Source: Drouetiella hepatica Uher 2000/2452 (GTDB lineage Bacteria > Cyanobacteriota > Cyanobacteriia > Elainellales > Elainellaceae). From it: DNA of 53,641 nt. Of this stretch, positions 16,812-24,892 are shown one piece after another; the stretch's first letter is position 1; the number at the start of each line of letters is the position of its first letter. The translations under genes were made by a program, and so were the position numbers. Under the pieces are notes generated by a model, which saw only the letters and a list, made by a program, of their open reading frames with translations, was not told the origin of the DNA and searched no databases. The stretch covers positions 1 to 53,641 of the forward strand of contig JAHHHD010000035.1 of NCBI GenBank assembly GCA_019359505.1. The letters are read 5' to 3'.

Positions 16812-18278
16812 CTAAATACTACCAACTAAATGGGAGGCAAGATTGTCATATCTCTCCAGAGCTTTTTGAGCAGCTTCACGCTCTTGAGAACTTAGATGAT
16901 CATCGAACTCAGCCTCTTGGATGGGATAGCCTTTCTCTGGACATTGCGAGACAATATTGAGCCTAGGAATCCAAGTTTGTTCAGGAAAAATATTAACCTG
17001 ACTGCCACCAGCAGTTTTCTCCAAAATGTCTTTTAATTTCTCTAACATGGAGAGATTAAAACTATTCGATCGCTGATCATACATACTAATAGCAACTCCC
17101 AAAATAGGCAGTGGATCATCTTTATAGGCTCCGATCTCCTGAGCCTGAGCAAGAACATACTCTAGAGCGCGAATAGGATAGGATGAGAGCTGAGTGGGAA
17201 CCAAAATGCCGTTAGATGCCATCAGAGAAATCCGATTGACTTTACCGAAAGAAGGGGGTGGATCGATGAAAACGAAGTCATAGTCATGATTCCTTAGCTT
17301 TTTTGCTAGGACGCGATCGCTATCTACCATTTGGGTCAAATCATTTTCCATTCGACTCAGACGAATGTGAGAAGGAATCACATCAAGCTGAAGATCATTG
17401 CGACTCCAACGCTTTGCGTAGATTACGTCTTCTAACTTAACCCTAGGATCAATCAATAGATGCGTAATGTCTTTTTTTCTAGCAAGTTCTACGTCGTTTA
17501 ATGGATCAATGCCTAAGCCAGTCGATAAGTTCGCTTGGGCATCAATATCAATTAGCAAAACACGCTTGCCGAGCTGTGCCAATGATGCTGCAAGGTTAAT
17601 CGTTAAAGTTGTCTTGCCAACCCCACCTTTATTATTGAAGACTGTGATAATCATTGATTTACTTCTCCTTTGAACCAGATTAAATTGCTTCTGTAAAGGC
17701 TGAGGACTTAGCTCTAGCTGTTCTTCAAATAAAGCAGGTATGCTTTGACTGCCAAAGGCTTCGGCAACCCGCATTAAAAACTTCTGATTGATACGCTGCT
17801 GATTATTTAAGATTACATTGCATACCTTTAGACAGGTTGTTTTGCAAAGCAAATGGTGAAATAGCTTAACGTTTTCAACTAATTCACGGACTGAATAGTT
17901 TGCAATAACAACAATCCGATCTTGATGTCTACAGAGTAGCTGAAAGCTGGAGCCATTGGTAAGCAGCCCCAGCATCGCGCCTACTTTACGCATATACCGA
18001 TTGATTTGCCAGCCGTTTTGATTGATTGGCTTACCCGGTGCCTTAACCTCAATTACCAAAAACGGAGGGCAGTGGAGCTTAAATTCTTCAGGATAGATGA
18101 GAAAATCAAGCTTTGAACTGCCTATACTGACCTGCGATCGCCAGTCTTCACTGTCATATCCTAGCCACTGTAATAGAGGCACAATAATTTTATGCTCTAC
18201 TTCCGCCTCGCTGCTCTCTGGGGTGATCGACTTTAGGAATTTTAGGTTCGAGGAGTCATCTGAGGGGGAGATGGGCAT
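16812..18278 (-). CDS. Fusion of an HsdR-type nuclease domain to a ParA ATPase
   Basis: A 488-residue two-part protein. Residues about 20-165 match the type I restriction HsdR N-terminal (PD-(D/E)xK) fold: EVEHKIIVPLLQWLGYD, the catalytic-type Asp in SSKLDFLIY, ExK in FLVIEVKAPG, and a Q...Y...LLTNG element. Residues 209-488 are a ParA/MinD-type ATPase: deviant Walker A KGGVGKTT, the DIDAQANLS element, and FIDPPPSFG. Nuclease metal-site residues look intact. An internal ATG at 17654 (Met209), exactly at the ParA start, has AGGAG ten bases upstream, so a free ParA may also be made. A ParB-like gene follows at once. Possible roles: plasmid-derived partition with a guard nuclease, or defence; neither is shown by the sequence. 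Confidence 0.85.
   Translation of the reverse strand: MPISPSDDSSNLKFLKSITPESSEAEVEHKIIVPLLQWLGYDSEDWRSQVSIGSSKLDFLIYPEEFKLHCPPFLVIEVKAPGKPINQNGWQINRYMRKVGAMLGLLTNGSSFQLLCRHQDRIVVIANYSVRELVENVKLFHHLLCKTTCLKVCNVILNNQQRINQKFLMRVAEAFGSQSIPALFEEQLELSPQPLQKQFNLVQRRSKSMIITVFNNKGGVGKTTLTINLAASLAQLGKRVLLIDIDAQANLSTGLGIDPLNDVELARKKDITHLLIDPRVKLEDVIYAKRWSRNDLQLDVIPSHIRLSRMENDLTQMVDSDRVLAKKLRNHDYDFVFIDPPPSFGKVNRISLMASNGILVPTQLSSYPIRALEYVLAQAQEIGAYKDDPLPILGVAISMYDQRSNSFNLSMLEKLKDILEKTAGGSQVNIFPEQTWIPRLNIVSQCPEKGYPIQEAEFDDHLSSQEREAAQKALERYDNLASHLVGSI
17654..17669 (-). promoter_or_regulatory. Internal ribosome binding site and start for a free ParA product
   Basis: On the minus strand AAAGGAGAAG precedes an in-frame ATG (17652-17654) coding MIITVFNNKGGVGKTT, the natural first residues of a ParA protein. 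The spacing from AGGAG to ATG is ten bases. This suggests that a nuclease-less ParA can be translated from the same message. Confidence 0.55.
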
Positions 18279-18333
18279 TAGCAGAATTAACTCGTTCCGG
18301 CATTTGAGTCGCGTTTCTACTTTAGCGAATTAA

Positions 18334-18786
18334 CTAACTTTTCACCCATCCATCGGATCGCTTCAAGACCGCCATATCTTCTGCATCTAGCTCGACGGGT
18401 ACGCCGCTGCGGATCAGCTCGGCAAAGTCTTCGTTAGGAACCATGATGCACAGAGCATAAAGGCGACCGTCGCCCGTGTTTTCAATGCCGTGGGTGCCTG
18501 TGGGCGGGACAAGAATGCTGTCACCTGCCTGGATAGGCACAATTTTTCCGTCGCAGTTGGCGATGCCCTCGCCCTTAAGGACAAAGAACATTTCTACGGC
18601 AAGCTGATGGCGGTTGGGGGGCGTTTTGCCGCCTTTATCAAAAATCTCGACGCAGTAAGTCAGCGACATATTAGCTACCACTGGATCAAAGACGATTGCC
18701 AGTCGATTAGTGTCTTTTGGGCTGATGCGGTATGCCTGGTAGTCTTTGGGAGTCTTGATTACTGGAATGACGCAGGTCGTGTCCAT
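18334..18786 (-). CDS. Cupin-domain protein
   Basis: A 150-residue single-domain cupin. Motif 1 is modified (GGKTPPNRHQLAVEMFFVLKG: one His and the Glu are clear, the first His of HxH is replaced), and motif 2 is normal (GDSILVPPTGTHGIENTG with its His). A metal site with fewer than four protein ligands is likely. The fold is used by dioxygenases, isomerases and sensors, so no reaction can be assigned. It starts 19 bases after the isochorismatase-fold gene stop, so they are surely co-transcribed and may act on the same small molecule. Confidence 0.83.
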   Translation of the reverse strand: MDTTCVIPVIKTPKDYQAYRISPKDTNRLAIVFDPVVANMSLTYCVEIFDKGGKTPPNRHQLAVEMFFVLKGEGIANCDGKIVPIQAGDSILVPPTGTHGIENTGDGRLYALCIMVPNEDFAELIRSGVPVELDAEDMAVLKRSDGWVKS

Positions 18787-18805
18787 CGGAATCTCCGTTA
18801 AAGGT

Positions 18806-19582
18806 CTAGCGATCGCCTATTGCCTTCGCATCTATTGCCCCTACAATAGCGTGAGAATCTGTAACAAAACCAAAGCACTGATTGACGTTGTAGAGTGTGG
18901 CTTTGAGGCAATAGTCTGGCGAAGTGGTTGCCGTGCAATCGCCTACCAAAATGCAGTCGTAGCCCAAAAAATTTGCGTCTTGTAGCGTTGCCATGACGCA
19001 CTGATCGGCATTGACTCCGGCAAAAAATAGGGTGGTGCGTCCCAGATTGCGCAGAATGCTATCTAGCGGCGTATCCCAGAAGCCGCTCATGCGGTATTTA
19101 TCGACGTAAACGTCATGGGGTTCTTGAATCAACTCATCCACTACAGCCGCTGCCCAGCTCTCTTTCATCAGCACGGGTGCGCCGTTGGGCAATCGATCTC
19201 CCAGCCCCACGCCTTCACCTGTGGAGTTGTAGACATGACGCAAGCCAGCGCTGATGTTGAGCAAATCGGGTCGGTTGCCCCAGTTCAGCCAGACGATCGG
19301 CACTTGTGCTTGACGCAGCTCTGGTAAGAGGAACTTGAGCGGGGCGATCGCCTCTCTCGCCGGAGTCACATCTACCCCAATGTGCGCCAGCCAGCCGTCC
19401 GGATGGCAAAAGTCGTTTTGCATATCGATCACCAGCACTGCCGCTTTTGCCAAGTCTAGCCGCAGGGTTTTGGTGTCTGTGGGCAAGACGATCGGGCGAG
19501 GCGGCAAGGGCGGACGGGTGATGTCTGCCGTTTGGGCATCGACTGTCCAAGCGTTGGGTGGGACTCCGAGCGATCGAGTCAT
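18806..19582 (-). CDS. Isochorismatase-family cysteine hydrolase (RutB-like amidase)
   Basis: A 258-residue hydrolase. The catalytic set of the family is visible: Asp in LVIDMQNDFCH, Lys in VDKYRMSGFWDT, and nucleophile Cys in FFAGVNADQCVMATLQDA. The segment RMSGFWDTPLDSILRNLG closely follows the pattern of ureidoacrylate (RutB) and biuret hydrolases, which cleave carbamoyl amides. Adjacent RidA-family and cupin genes fit a small-molecule degradation unit, since Rut pathways also pair RutB with a RidA relative (RutC). There is no RutA or RutD here, so the substrate is open. Start ATG at 19582 is the first in frame. Confidence 0.85.
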   Translation of the reverse strand: MTRSLGVPPNAWTVDAQTADITRPPLPPRPIVLPTDTKTLRLDLAKAAVLVIDMQNDFCHPDGWLAHIGVDVTPAREAIAPLKFLLPELRQAQVPIVWLNWGNRPDLLNISAGLRHVYNSTGEGVGLGDRLPNGAPVLMKESWAAAVVDELIQEPHDVYVDKYRMSGFWDTPLDSILRNLGRTTLFFAGVNADQCVMATLQDANFLGYDCILVGDCTATTSPDYCLKATLYNVNQCFGFVTDSHAIVGAIDAKAIGDR

Positions 19583-19683
19583 AGAAAATTAGGAGACGGG
19601 AGACAGAACAGTCGTAATCTGAAACGAGTTTGCGTTCAGTATTACAAGGCACTTATTGTTTTAGTTGTTTATAGCTATTGACT

Positions 19684-19746
19684 GATGGGTTGGGGCGGAT
19701 GGGTGGATGGGGGATAGGAAAGCCTCATCCACCCATCCACCCCATC
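19684..19746. repeat. GGGTGGAT-type palindromic element, copy 2
   Basis: gatgggtggatg-like sequence on the left pairs with catccacccatccacccc on the right across a short loop. It is related to the element at 8718-8787 but is shorter and differently arranged. It sits in the only large gap of the leftward RidA-hydrolase-cupin run and may attenuate transcription. Confidence 0.65.
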
Positions 19747-19770
19747 TGCTAACGCTTACTCGCCCCATTC

Positions 19771-20160
19771 CTAAGAGCCGCAGTAGGCAATTAGATCTAT
19801 TTCAATATCGCCCATGCCTGCCAAACCCGTTACGCCGATGGTTGTGCGTCCCGGCAACTCATCGGGCTTAAAGTAGGAGGCGTAAATCTCATTTACGGTT
19901 TCGATATCACGAATATCCGTGAGGAAGATCCGCGCCATGGTGACGCGATCGAATCCTGAGCCAGCATGATCAAGCACCATCTGCAAATTTTTCATGACGC
20001 GATGGGTTTGCTCCTCGATCGATCCCAAGACAATCTTTCCGGTGCCCGGATCTTGTGCAAGCTGCCCGGTAACAAACAAAAAATCTCCAGCTTGTACGGC
20101 ATGACAGTAGGGCGACACAGGAGAAAGGATGTCGTTGGGTAGGTTAAAGCGTTTGAACAC
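19771..20160 (-). CDS. RidA/YjgF-family protein
   Basis: A 129-residue RidA-family protein; relatives deaminate reactive enamine/imine intermediates or aminoacrylate. Features visible: SPYCHAVQAGDFLFVTGQLAQD at the start, LQMVLDHAGSGFDRV in the middle, the substrate-binding Arg in LPGRTTIGVTGL, and the acidic IEIDLIAY at the end. Family members form trimers with active sites between subunits. It precedes the RutB-like hydrolase in the same direction, separated by a 188-base gap with a palindrome. That pairing recalls RutB/RutC, but the substrate is not known. Confidence 0.88.
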   Translation of the reverse strand: MFKRFNLPNDILSPVSPYCHAVQAGDFLFVTGQLAQDPGTGKIVLGSIEEQTHRVMKNLQMVLDHAGSGFDRVTMARIFLTDIRDIETVNEIYASYFKPDELPGRTTIGVTGLAGMGDIEIDLIAYCGS

Positions 20161-20234
20161 AATCGGCTCCGGGGGTGAGGTGAAAATTTTAGGTTTTGGA
20201 TTTTAGAGAGACTCTGGGATCTCTCTGATTAGCA

Positions 20235-21008
20235 CTAGGCTCTCACCCGATCGCCTACTCGCAAAACTTTTCCTGCTTCTGAGGGGGAAACTGTGGTGTT
20301 CAGGGTCAGCTTGTAGAAATGGTTGAACTGGGAACGCGGTACGCCATCGGGTAAAGCAGCTTCTCGATGGGCATTGAACTTGGCTTGAAAATCGGCAGTG
20401 CGATCGCCCGTCCAGGGGTTGCGGGTAGGCACAATGCAGCGCTGGCAGGGATGGCTGCTTTTCAGCTCTAGATCGCCAATTTGAAAGGGAATGCCTTCGC
20501 CCGCCGCATCATAGATTTGGTCTTCCCAGAAGGCGGATGTATCGGCAATTTCTAAATTGGCGCGAAATCGCTGGCGAGACTCCTCTAAGCTGATGCCAAA
20601 CCAGGTGGCGATCGCCTCCAAACTCGCTACGCTGACGATCGTTGGGCCAGAGGATTCTGTGTCGTCTGGAAAGCCCATGTGAAGGTTTTGTACCAGCGTG
20701 ATGGGAAACCCAAAGTAATCCGAAAACCAGCTTTCTAGAGCAGGACGATCGCCATCGAGATGAAAGGACTGCATTGCAGAACTGCCTTCTAGCCAGAGCG
20801 TAATCATTCGAGCCTCAAGGTCAAAGGCAGTGCGAATTTTGTGAATCTCAGCGTTACGCTTGGCGTTGACAATCCTGCCTTTTTCATCCAGCAGGGCAAA
20901 CTCGCGATCGTGCGCTAATGCTCCGCCTTCCCGAAGGCTGATTTGGGGAACCTCTACGCCGTCCAGCGACTTGATAGGATAGACAAGAATCTTAGCGAGA
21001 TGCGGCAT
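20235..21008 (-). CDS. MOSC-domain molybdenum-cofactor protein (YcbX/mARC-like)
   Basis: A 257-residue protein with the MOSC beta-barrel N-terminal domain (about 1-120, LAKILVYPIKSLDGVEV and REFALLDEKGRIVNAKRN) and the MOSC domain (about 125-255). The likely cofactor cysteine lies in SHPCQRCIVPTRNPWTG, as in YcbX and mARC enzymes that reduce N-hydroxylated compounds using molybdenum cofactor. There is no ferredoxin domain at the end, unlike E. coli YcbX, so an external electron donor is needed. It is the first gene of the leftward MOSC-RidA-hydrolase-cupin series, 74 bases before RidA. Directly upstream begins the decayed mobile-element zone. Confidence 0.88.
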   Translation of the reverse strand: MPHLAKILVYPIKSLDGVEVPQISLREGGALAHDREFALLDEKGRIVNAKRNAEIHKIRTAFDLEARMITLWLEGSSAMQSFHLDGDRPALESWFSDYFGFPITLVQNLHMGFPDDTESSGPTIVSVASLEAIATWFGISLEESRQRFRANLEIADTSAFWEDQIYDAAGEGIPFQIGDLELKSSHPCQRCIVPTRNPWTGDRTADFQAKFNAHREAALPDGVPRSQFNHFYKLTLNTTVSPSEAGKVLRVGDRVRA

Positions 21009-21188
21009 GATCCTGTGAGGCCGCTATGGCGGCTAATCTACCTAGTTAATCTACCTTAAAATTTGACTCCTCAGGTCATGAGGATTGAATGAATGTTGAA
21101 TGAGGACTCATTCTCATCGGTCAATTCTGAGTCGGGGCTGGTTGAGATTTTGGAAGAATAGAGGCGATCGATACCCCACTGCTTGTGA

Positions 21189-21425
21189 ATTCGCGCCCTC
21201 GGCAGCACCGATGCTCGACCTATTCCGATTACTTCCGGCTTGTGGAAATTGCGGGTGCGCGGAGTTGTCGTCACCCAAGGCACGGTGGATATCTGGTCGG
21301 CAAGCGATGCGCCCAAAGGCAACATTCAGTTTGTCGCGCCAATAGCCTATTTGAGCGATCGCAAAAAAATTGGTGCGCCCGGTGCCGCGGCTCAGGTGAT
21401 CACGGTGGCTTCTTTTATCAGTCGT
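21189..21425 (+). pseudogene. Fragment of an S8 subtilase (C-terminal part of the catalytic region)
   Basis: The open frame reads ...GLWKLRVRGVVVTQGTVDIW... then PIAYLSDRKKIGAPGAAAQV and ITVASFISR. This pattern (glycine-x-W strand, G-x-xDxW, a short variable stretch, then the P-G-A-A-x-x-V-I-T-V-A-S segment close to the catalytic Ser) is that of Csp-like S8 peptidases. The N-terminal half and catalytic Asp/His are absent, a stop (TGA at 21186) blocks the frame upstream, and at about 21426 the frame passes into IS256 transposase sequence. I infer a subtilase remnant fused to the insertion sequence by rearrangement. Confidence 0.55.
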
Positions 21426-21944
21426 GCCTGTGTGGATGGACTGACAGGATTTCCAGAAGCCATTGAAGCGGTCTTTCCTCAGACGACTGTGCAACTCTGT
21501 ATCGTCCATATGGTGCGAAACTCCCTCAGTTACGTTTCCTACAAAGACCGTAAAGCCGTCGCTTCTGACCTCAAAGCCATTTATACGGCTGCCACTGAAA
21601 CCGAGGCAGAGCAAGCCCTTGTTGATTTTGCCGAGCGCTGGGACAAGCAGTATCCCACCATTAGCAAATCCTGGTTCAATCACTGGAATCGGATCATTCC
21701 CTTCTTTGCCTTCCCACCTGACATCCGTAAAGCTATCTACACCACTAATGCTATTGAGTCCATGAACATGACTCTGCGTAAGGTCTTAAGAAATCACCGT
21801 TCTTTCCCCTCCGATGAATCGGCCATGAAGGTCATCTACTGGGCGATCGACCATATCTCTAAAAAATGGACGATGCCGATTCGTGATTGGAAATCTGCTT
21901 TGAATCGCTTTGCGATCGAATTTGAAGGGAGGTTCCCAATGTAA
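21426..21944 (+). pseudogene. IS256-family (mutator) transposase, C-terminal half only
   Basis: About 173 residues align with the C-terminal half of IS256-type transposases: CVDGLTGFPEAIEAVFPQT (second catalytic Asp region), the C/H element QLCIVHMVRNSL, RWDKQYP, and TTNAIESMN with the catalytic Glu. The N-terminal half, including the first catalytic Asp, is missing. The open frame continues into it from the subtilase fragment, so an ATG at 21240 could start a chimeric protein, but no active transposase can result. Confidence 0.9.
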
Positions 21945-21950
21945 TATTCC

Positions 21951-21985
21951 TCTCTTGACACAAACTACTTTACAAACCCTGTCAA
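21951..21985. repeat. Likely right end of the IS256-family element
   Basis: The sequence tctcttgacacaaactactt with the following tacaaaccctgtc lies just after the transposase stop and looks like the right terminal region of an IS256-type element. No matching left end exists, consistent with a deletion that removed the first half. Confidence 0.45.
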
Positions 21986-22184
21986 AGTAGATTTGAAATA
22001 TGTTCATCTTACCGATGCGCAGTTTTATCAGCTCTGCATCAACAATTCTGAGCTGAAGATCAAACGCGCTGCTAGAGAAGTCTTGGAGTTTATGCCCGCT
22101 TCACTGTTGCCTGGAGAGGCAAGGCATAATGTCTTTGCGGTTTTCTGGATCATTCATCAGCTGCCAGCAGCCTCTCAATCCTAG
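21960..22184 (+). pseudogene. N-terminal fragment of a Uma2-family endonuclease gene
   Basis: The frame reads TNPVKVDLKYVHLTDAQFYQ, LCINNSELKIKRAAR, which is the typical start of cyanobacterial Uma2 (DUF820) putative restriction-like nucleases (LTDxQFYQLCxxNxxLKxER). After AAR the expected GELIIMPPTG motif is lost and the frame runs on to a stop at 22182-22184 with unrelated sequence. All catalytic residues are missing. Its place directly behind the IS256 end suggests the element had inserted at the 5' end of this gene. Confidence 0.6.
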
Positions 22185-22241
22185 CCGATCGCACTCCATA
22201 GTCTGGTGCAATAAAGGGTTGGGATGCGGCAACTTACCAAA

Positions 22242-22631
22242 CTATAATTGGTCGTACCCTGAAATGCCCTTTCTTTTATAAAACTGTACTGGATGCAGTA
22301 GGTATTCATATAGCTCTGGGTCTTCTTTAATGTCCGAGAAACATCTATTAATCCTGACAGTTGGAAGTGCAGTTACTACAGCCTCAAAGACAGCATTAGC
22401 CTCACGGTTAAAGGCATCACATACCTGTTGCTGCCAGAGACAAGGAAGCATTTGATAGATAGGGTTGAGCCGGGAATCGTGCCAAACTGCAAGGTCATGA
22501 ATTCTCTGTACAAGCTCCTCAGATAAACCGAGATCTCTTATCTCCTTACGTTCTAAAGCATTTCGTTCTTCATCACGCAAAGGATATAAGCCCCACTCAA
22601 AGTAGAAATCCAAAGTTTTGTGTTCTTTCAT
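22242..22631 (-). CDS. Hypothetical protein, unrecognised
   Basis: A 129-residue soluble protein rich in aromatic and charged residues (MKEHKTLDFYFEWGLYPLRD at the start, FYKRKGISGYDQL at the end). There is no signal peptide, membrane segment or motif I know. It lies alone between the decay zone and a dispersed palindrome, leftward like the NB-ARC gene upstream of it. Small orphan proteins in such places are often immunity-type or accessory genes, but nothing in the sequence proves that. Confidence 0.55.
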   Translation of the reverse strand: MKEHKTLDFYFEWGLYPLRDEERNALERKEIRDLGLSEELVQRIHDLAVWHDSRLNPIYQMLPCLWQQQVCDAFNREANAVFEAVVTALPTVRINRCFSDIKEDPELYEYLLHPVQFYKRKGISGYDQL

Positions 22632-22681
22632 TTAGCTTTCATTACTGAGGGAAAAGATACCAAATTTAACCTTGTGATGAG

Positions 22682-22785
22682 CTATAGCGCTACGCGCTCA
22701 GATCAAACGAGTTATTTTTTGAGAGTCGTGCTCCACGCGACTCTCAAAAAATAACCCGTCCTAACTCAATTACGTAATGCTATAT
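22682..22785. mobile_element. Nested palindrome element (GTTATTTTTTGAGAG family), copy 1
   Basis: A roughly 104-base element with an 18-base perfect hairpin (gttattttttgagagtcg at 22711-22728, cgactctcaaaaaataac at 22738-22755), an agcgctacgcgct block on the left and cctaactcaattacgtaatg on the right. The outer ends tatagc and gctata are inverted. The same element occurs at 44873-44977. Non-coding, probably a MITE-like repeat. Confidence 0.85.
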
Positions 22786-22853
22786 CGAAATATTATTACG
22801 ATTGAACATCGCGTCAGTTAGAAACCCCTATCGTTAATTTGAGTCGCATTAGA

Positions 22854-24260
22854 TTAGGCAACTTCCCGCTTTGCTTTAAACTCGATCGCCTTAGGAGTTT
22901 GACTTTCAGAAACGTAATCAGCTTGATACTCCAGCAACCCGTTCACATAGGCAGCCACAACAGGTTGAAGCTTAAAGCAGGCACCCTGGTGATCGAGGAG
23001 CGATCGGTGTATCAACGAATCTAGTAGCTCTAACAAATAGGGCTGACCGATAGACGAGGGGGCAGTCTGACGGAGTTGCTGAACTGAAATCCAGTCTGGC
23101 TGCAAGGCTAAATGACTGATGAGCGATCGCTCCAATGCCGAAAGCCGACTCAATTGTGAACTCAATAGATCGCGCAAGCCGCCAAAAACCAGGTTATGGG
23201 TGCCTAGATCCTTGAGATAGTCTGAGATATTGCCGTCAAAATAAGTTTGGATGCGAGTCGCGACTTGTCTCAACATCAGCGGATTGCCGCCATAGTAATC
23301 GATCAGCGATCGCCATGCTTCCAGCGAACCCGCAAAATCTCCCTGCTCCTGAAAAATCTGCTGAATCTCCGTCGTCGATAATCCTGTAAGCTGAAGCACC
23401 TGTGCCTGGGTTTCTGTGAGTACCCCTAAGACTTTGGGATGCTCTCGGCTGGTCAACAGCAAACAGCTACGGTGCGGCACGGCTGCCATAATCTGTAAAA
23501 ACTCTTCGTAGGCTTCGTTGCTTTCTTGCTGATCTTGATTCCCCTCTGGTGGCAGGCGACTGGTCAAAACAGCATTTGCATGGTCTAACACGAGTAAGCA
23601 GCGGTACTGTTGCAGTGTTTCGATCAGTAATCCCGTTAGCTCCCTGACGGTAATTGGCAATTTATTCACATTCCCTAATAGATCTTGAAGCATATCCCTA
23701 AGAATTGCCGAAAGCGTGGGCGCGTGACGCAAAGATCTCCAGACTACAAACTCAAATTCAGCCCGCGTTTTTCTAACGAATTGGTCTGCGATCGCGGTTT
23801 TTCCCATACCTCCCATGCCGAGCAGCAGCCGTACCTGACGATCGCTCTGAGTCAGCGCCGCCAGCTCTTCAGTCCGTCCGTAAAAACAAGTTTTTTCAAC
23901 AGAATCTTCGCACTCCGGGCAGTTTTGCCGCTTTGTCTCCAAACGGCCTGAAACTTTCTCAGAGTTAGAGCGGCATAGCTCAGCATGGGCGTAGTCTAGT
24001 TCCTCCAACGGAATCTGCATGACCCGAAAGATTCGATCGATCGATCGTTTATCCACCCCTTCTCGACCGCTCAAGATTTTCCTCACCGTAATCGGATGAA
24101 TTCCGTCTGGATCAGCCAACTGAACGCGCTCAGCGATCGATCGAGGGCTTTGCCGCACCTTGATTTGAGTTTCCAAGTGCTGAATTTGCTGCTGTAGCTT
24201 TTGCAGACCTACAGCAGTTAAGACAAAGCCGCGATAGCGTCGGGTTTTGGGTAAAGCCAT
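22854..24260 (-). CDS. HTH-NB-ARC STAND ATPase without a recognisable sensor domain
   Basis: About 468 residues from the ATG at 24260 (MALPKTRRYRGFVLTAVG); an earlier in-frame ATG at 24335 would add 25 less conserved residues. The N-terminal part (to about 110) is the helical DNA-binding-like domain common before cyanobacterial NB-ARC proteins (LQKLQQQIQHLETQIKVR, then a helix-turn-helix-like ITVRKILSGREGVDKRSIDR). The NB-ARC ATPase follows: P-loop LLGMGGMGKTAIADQF (about 146-161), Walker B LLVLDHAN, LLTSRE and GNPLMLRQVA. Relatives usually end in WD40 or TPR sensors; this one stops after the winged-helix region. STAND proteins often act in defence or signalling. A DUF2721 membrane gene precedes it by about 150 bases. 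Confidence 0.87.
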   Translation of the reverse strand: MALPKTRRYRGFVLTAVGLQKLQQQIQHLETQIKVRQSPRSIAERVQLADPDGIHPITVRKILSGREGVDKRSIDRIFRVMQIPLEELDYAHAELCRSNSEKVSGRLETKRQNCPECEDSVEKTCFYGRTEELAALTQSDRQVRLLLGMGGMGKTAIADQFVRKTRAEFEFVVWRSLRHAPTLSAILRDMLQDLLGNVNKLPITVRELTGLLIETLQQYRCLLVLDHANAVLTSRLPPEGNQDQQESNEAYEEFLQIMAAVPHRSCLLLTSREHPKVLGVLTETQAQVLQLTGLSTTEIQQIFQEQGDFAGSLEAWRSLIDYYGGNPLMLRQVATRIQTYFDGNISDYLKDLGTHNLVFGGLRDLLSSQLSRLSALERSLISHLALQPDWISVQQLRQTAPSSIGQPYLLELLDSLIHRSLLDHQGACFKLQPVVAAYVNGLLEYQADYVSESQTPKAIEFKAKREVA

Positions 24261-24409
24261 AGATGGCAGACCTTTCAATTCGTTACCGATATCATGATGG
24301 GACATCCTTAGAAAATCATGAGTGTCACGGGTCAATTACTTTCCGATTTTGGAAAATGCGCTGCCAATAGTGGCGTTAGATTTTAGGGTATGGGCTATTG
24401 TTTTGTGGG

Positions 24410-24892
24410 CTATTGCTTTAGGGATGAAATTCGCCCCACCTCATAACAAATTGCCCGATGAGAGATGCGAATCTCTAGAGAAATTAAGATAACTCCAGTC
24501 AGCAGAACTCCTGTTCCCGTCAGAAATAGCGCTAGCGTCAAGGTGGCTGCTCCAGAAGAACTGAGGGAAACCGCTAGGGCGATCGCAAACATATTGCTTA
24601 AAAAAATTGCCATGGCGCTATAAATGGTCAATGCCGCGTTTTGCAGTAGCCGATGGCGATGGGTCAGCAGCGGGATCTGTCGATCGATGTCCTGTAAGCG
24701 CTCTTGACGAAAGCTGTCCATTTCGCCGGAACGTAGCAGCCCCAAGCGTTCAAGAGCCAGCGATCGCATATATTGCCCGACTGAAGCATATCGACTGAGC
24801 ACAGCATTTTGAATTAGCGCACAGGCTGTAATTAAGACAACTGGAGCGATAATTAATTGAATTGTTTTAGCAACATCCGCAGCGTTCATCAT
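24410..24892 (-). CDS. DUF2721 membrane protein
   Basis: About 161 residues with three hydrophobic helices (near residues 10-30, 85-108 and 115-140 of the shortened form) and a charged loop between the first and second (LALERLGLLRSGEMDSFRQERLQDIDRQIPLLTHRH). The pattern IQLIIAPVVLITACALIQNAVLSRY is the hallmark of DUF2721. The start is set at the ATG pair 24892/24889, since family members begin just before this motif; an upstream ATG at 24937 is less likely. Function unknown. It is co-directional with the STAND ATPase, and membrane proteins next to STAND genes can be effectors, which here is inference. Confidence 0.82.
   Translation of the reverse strand: MMNAADVAKTIQLIIAPVVLITACALIQNAVLSRYASVGQYMRSLALERLGLLRSGEMDSFRQERLQDIDRQIPLLTHRHRLLQNAALTIYSAMAIFLSNMFAIALAVSLSSSGAATLTLALFLTGTGVLLTGVILISLEIRISHRAICYEVGRISSLKQ

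Noticed and set aside
21114-21683. 189-codon minus-strand frame
   Set aside because: Antisense to the subtilase and IS256 fragments, which explain the sequence on the plus strand.
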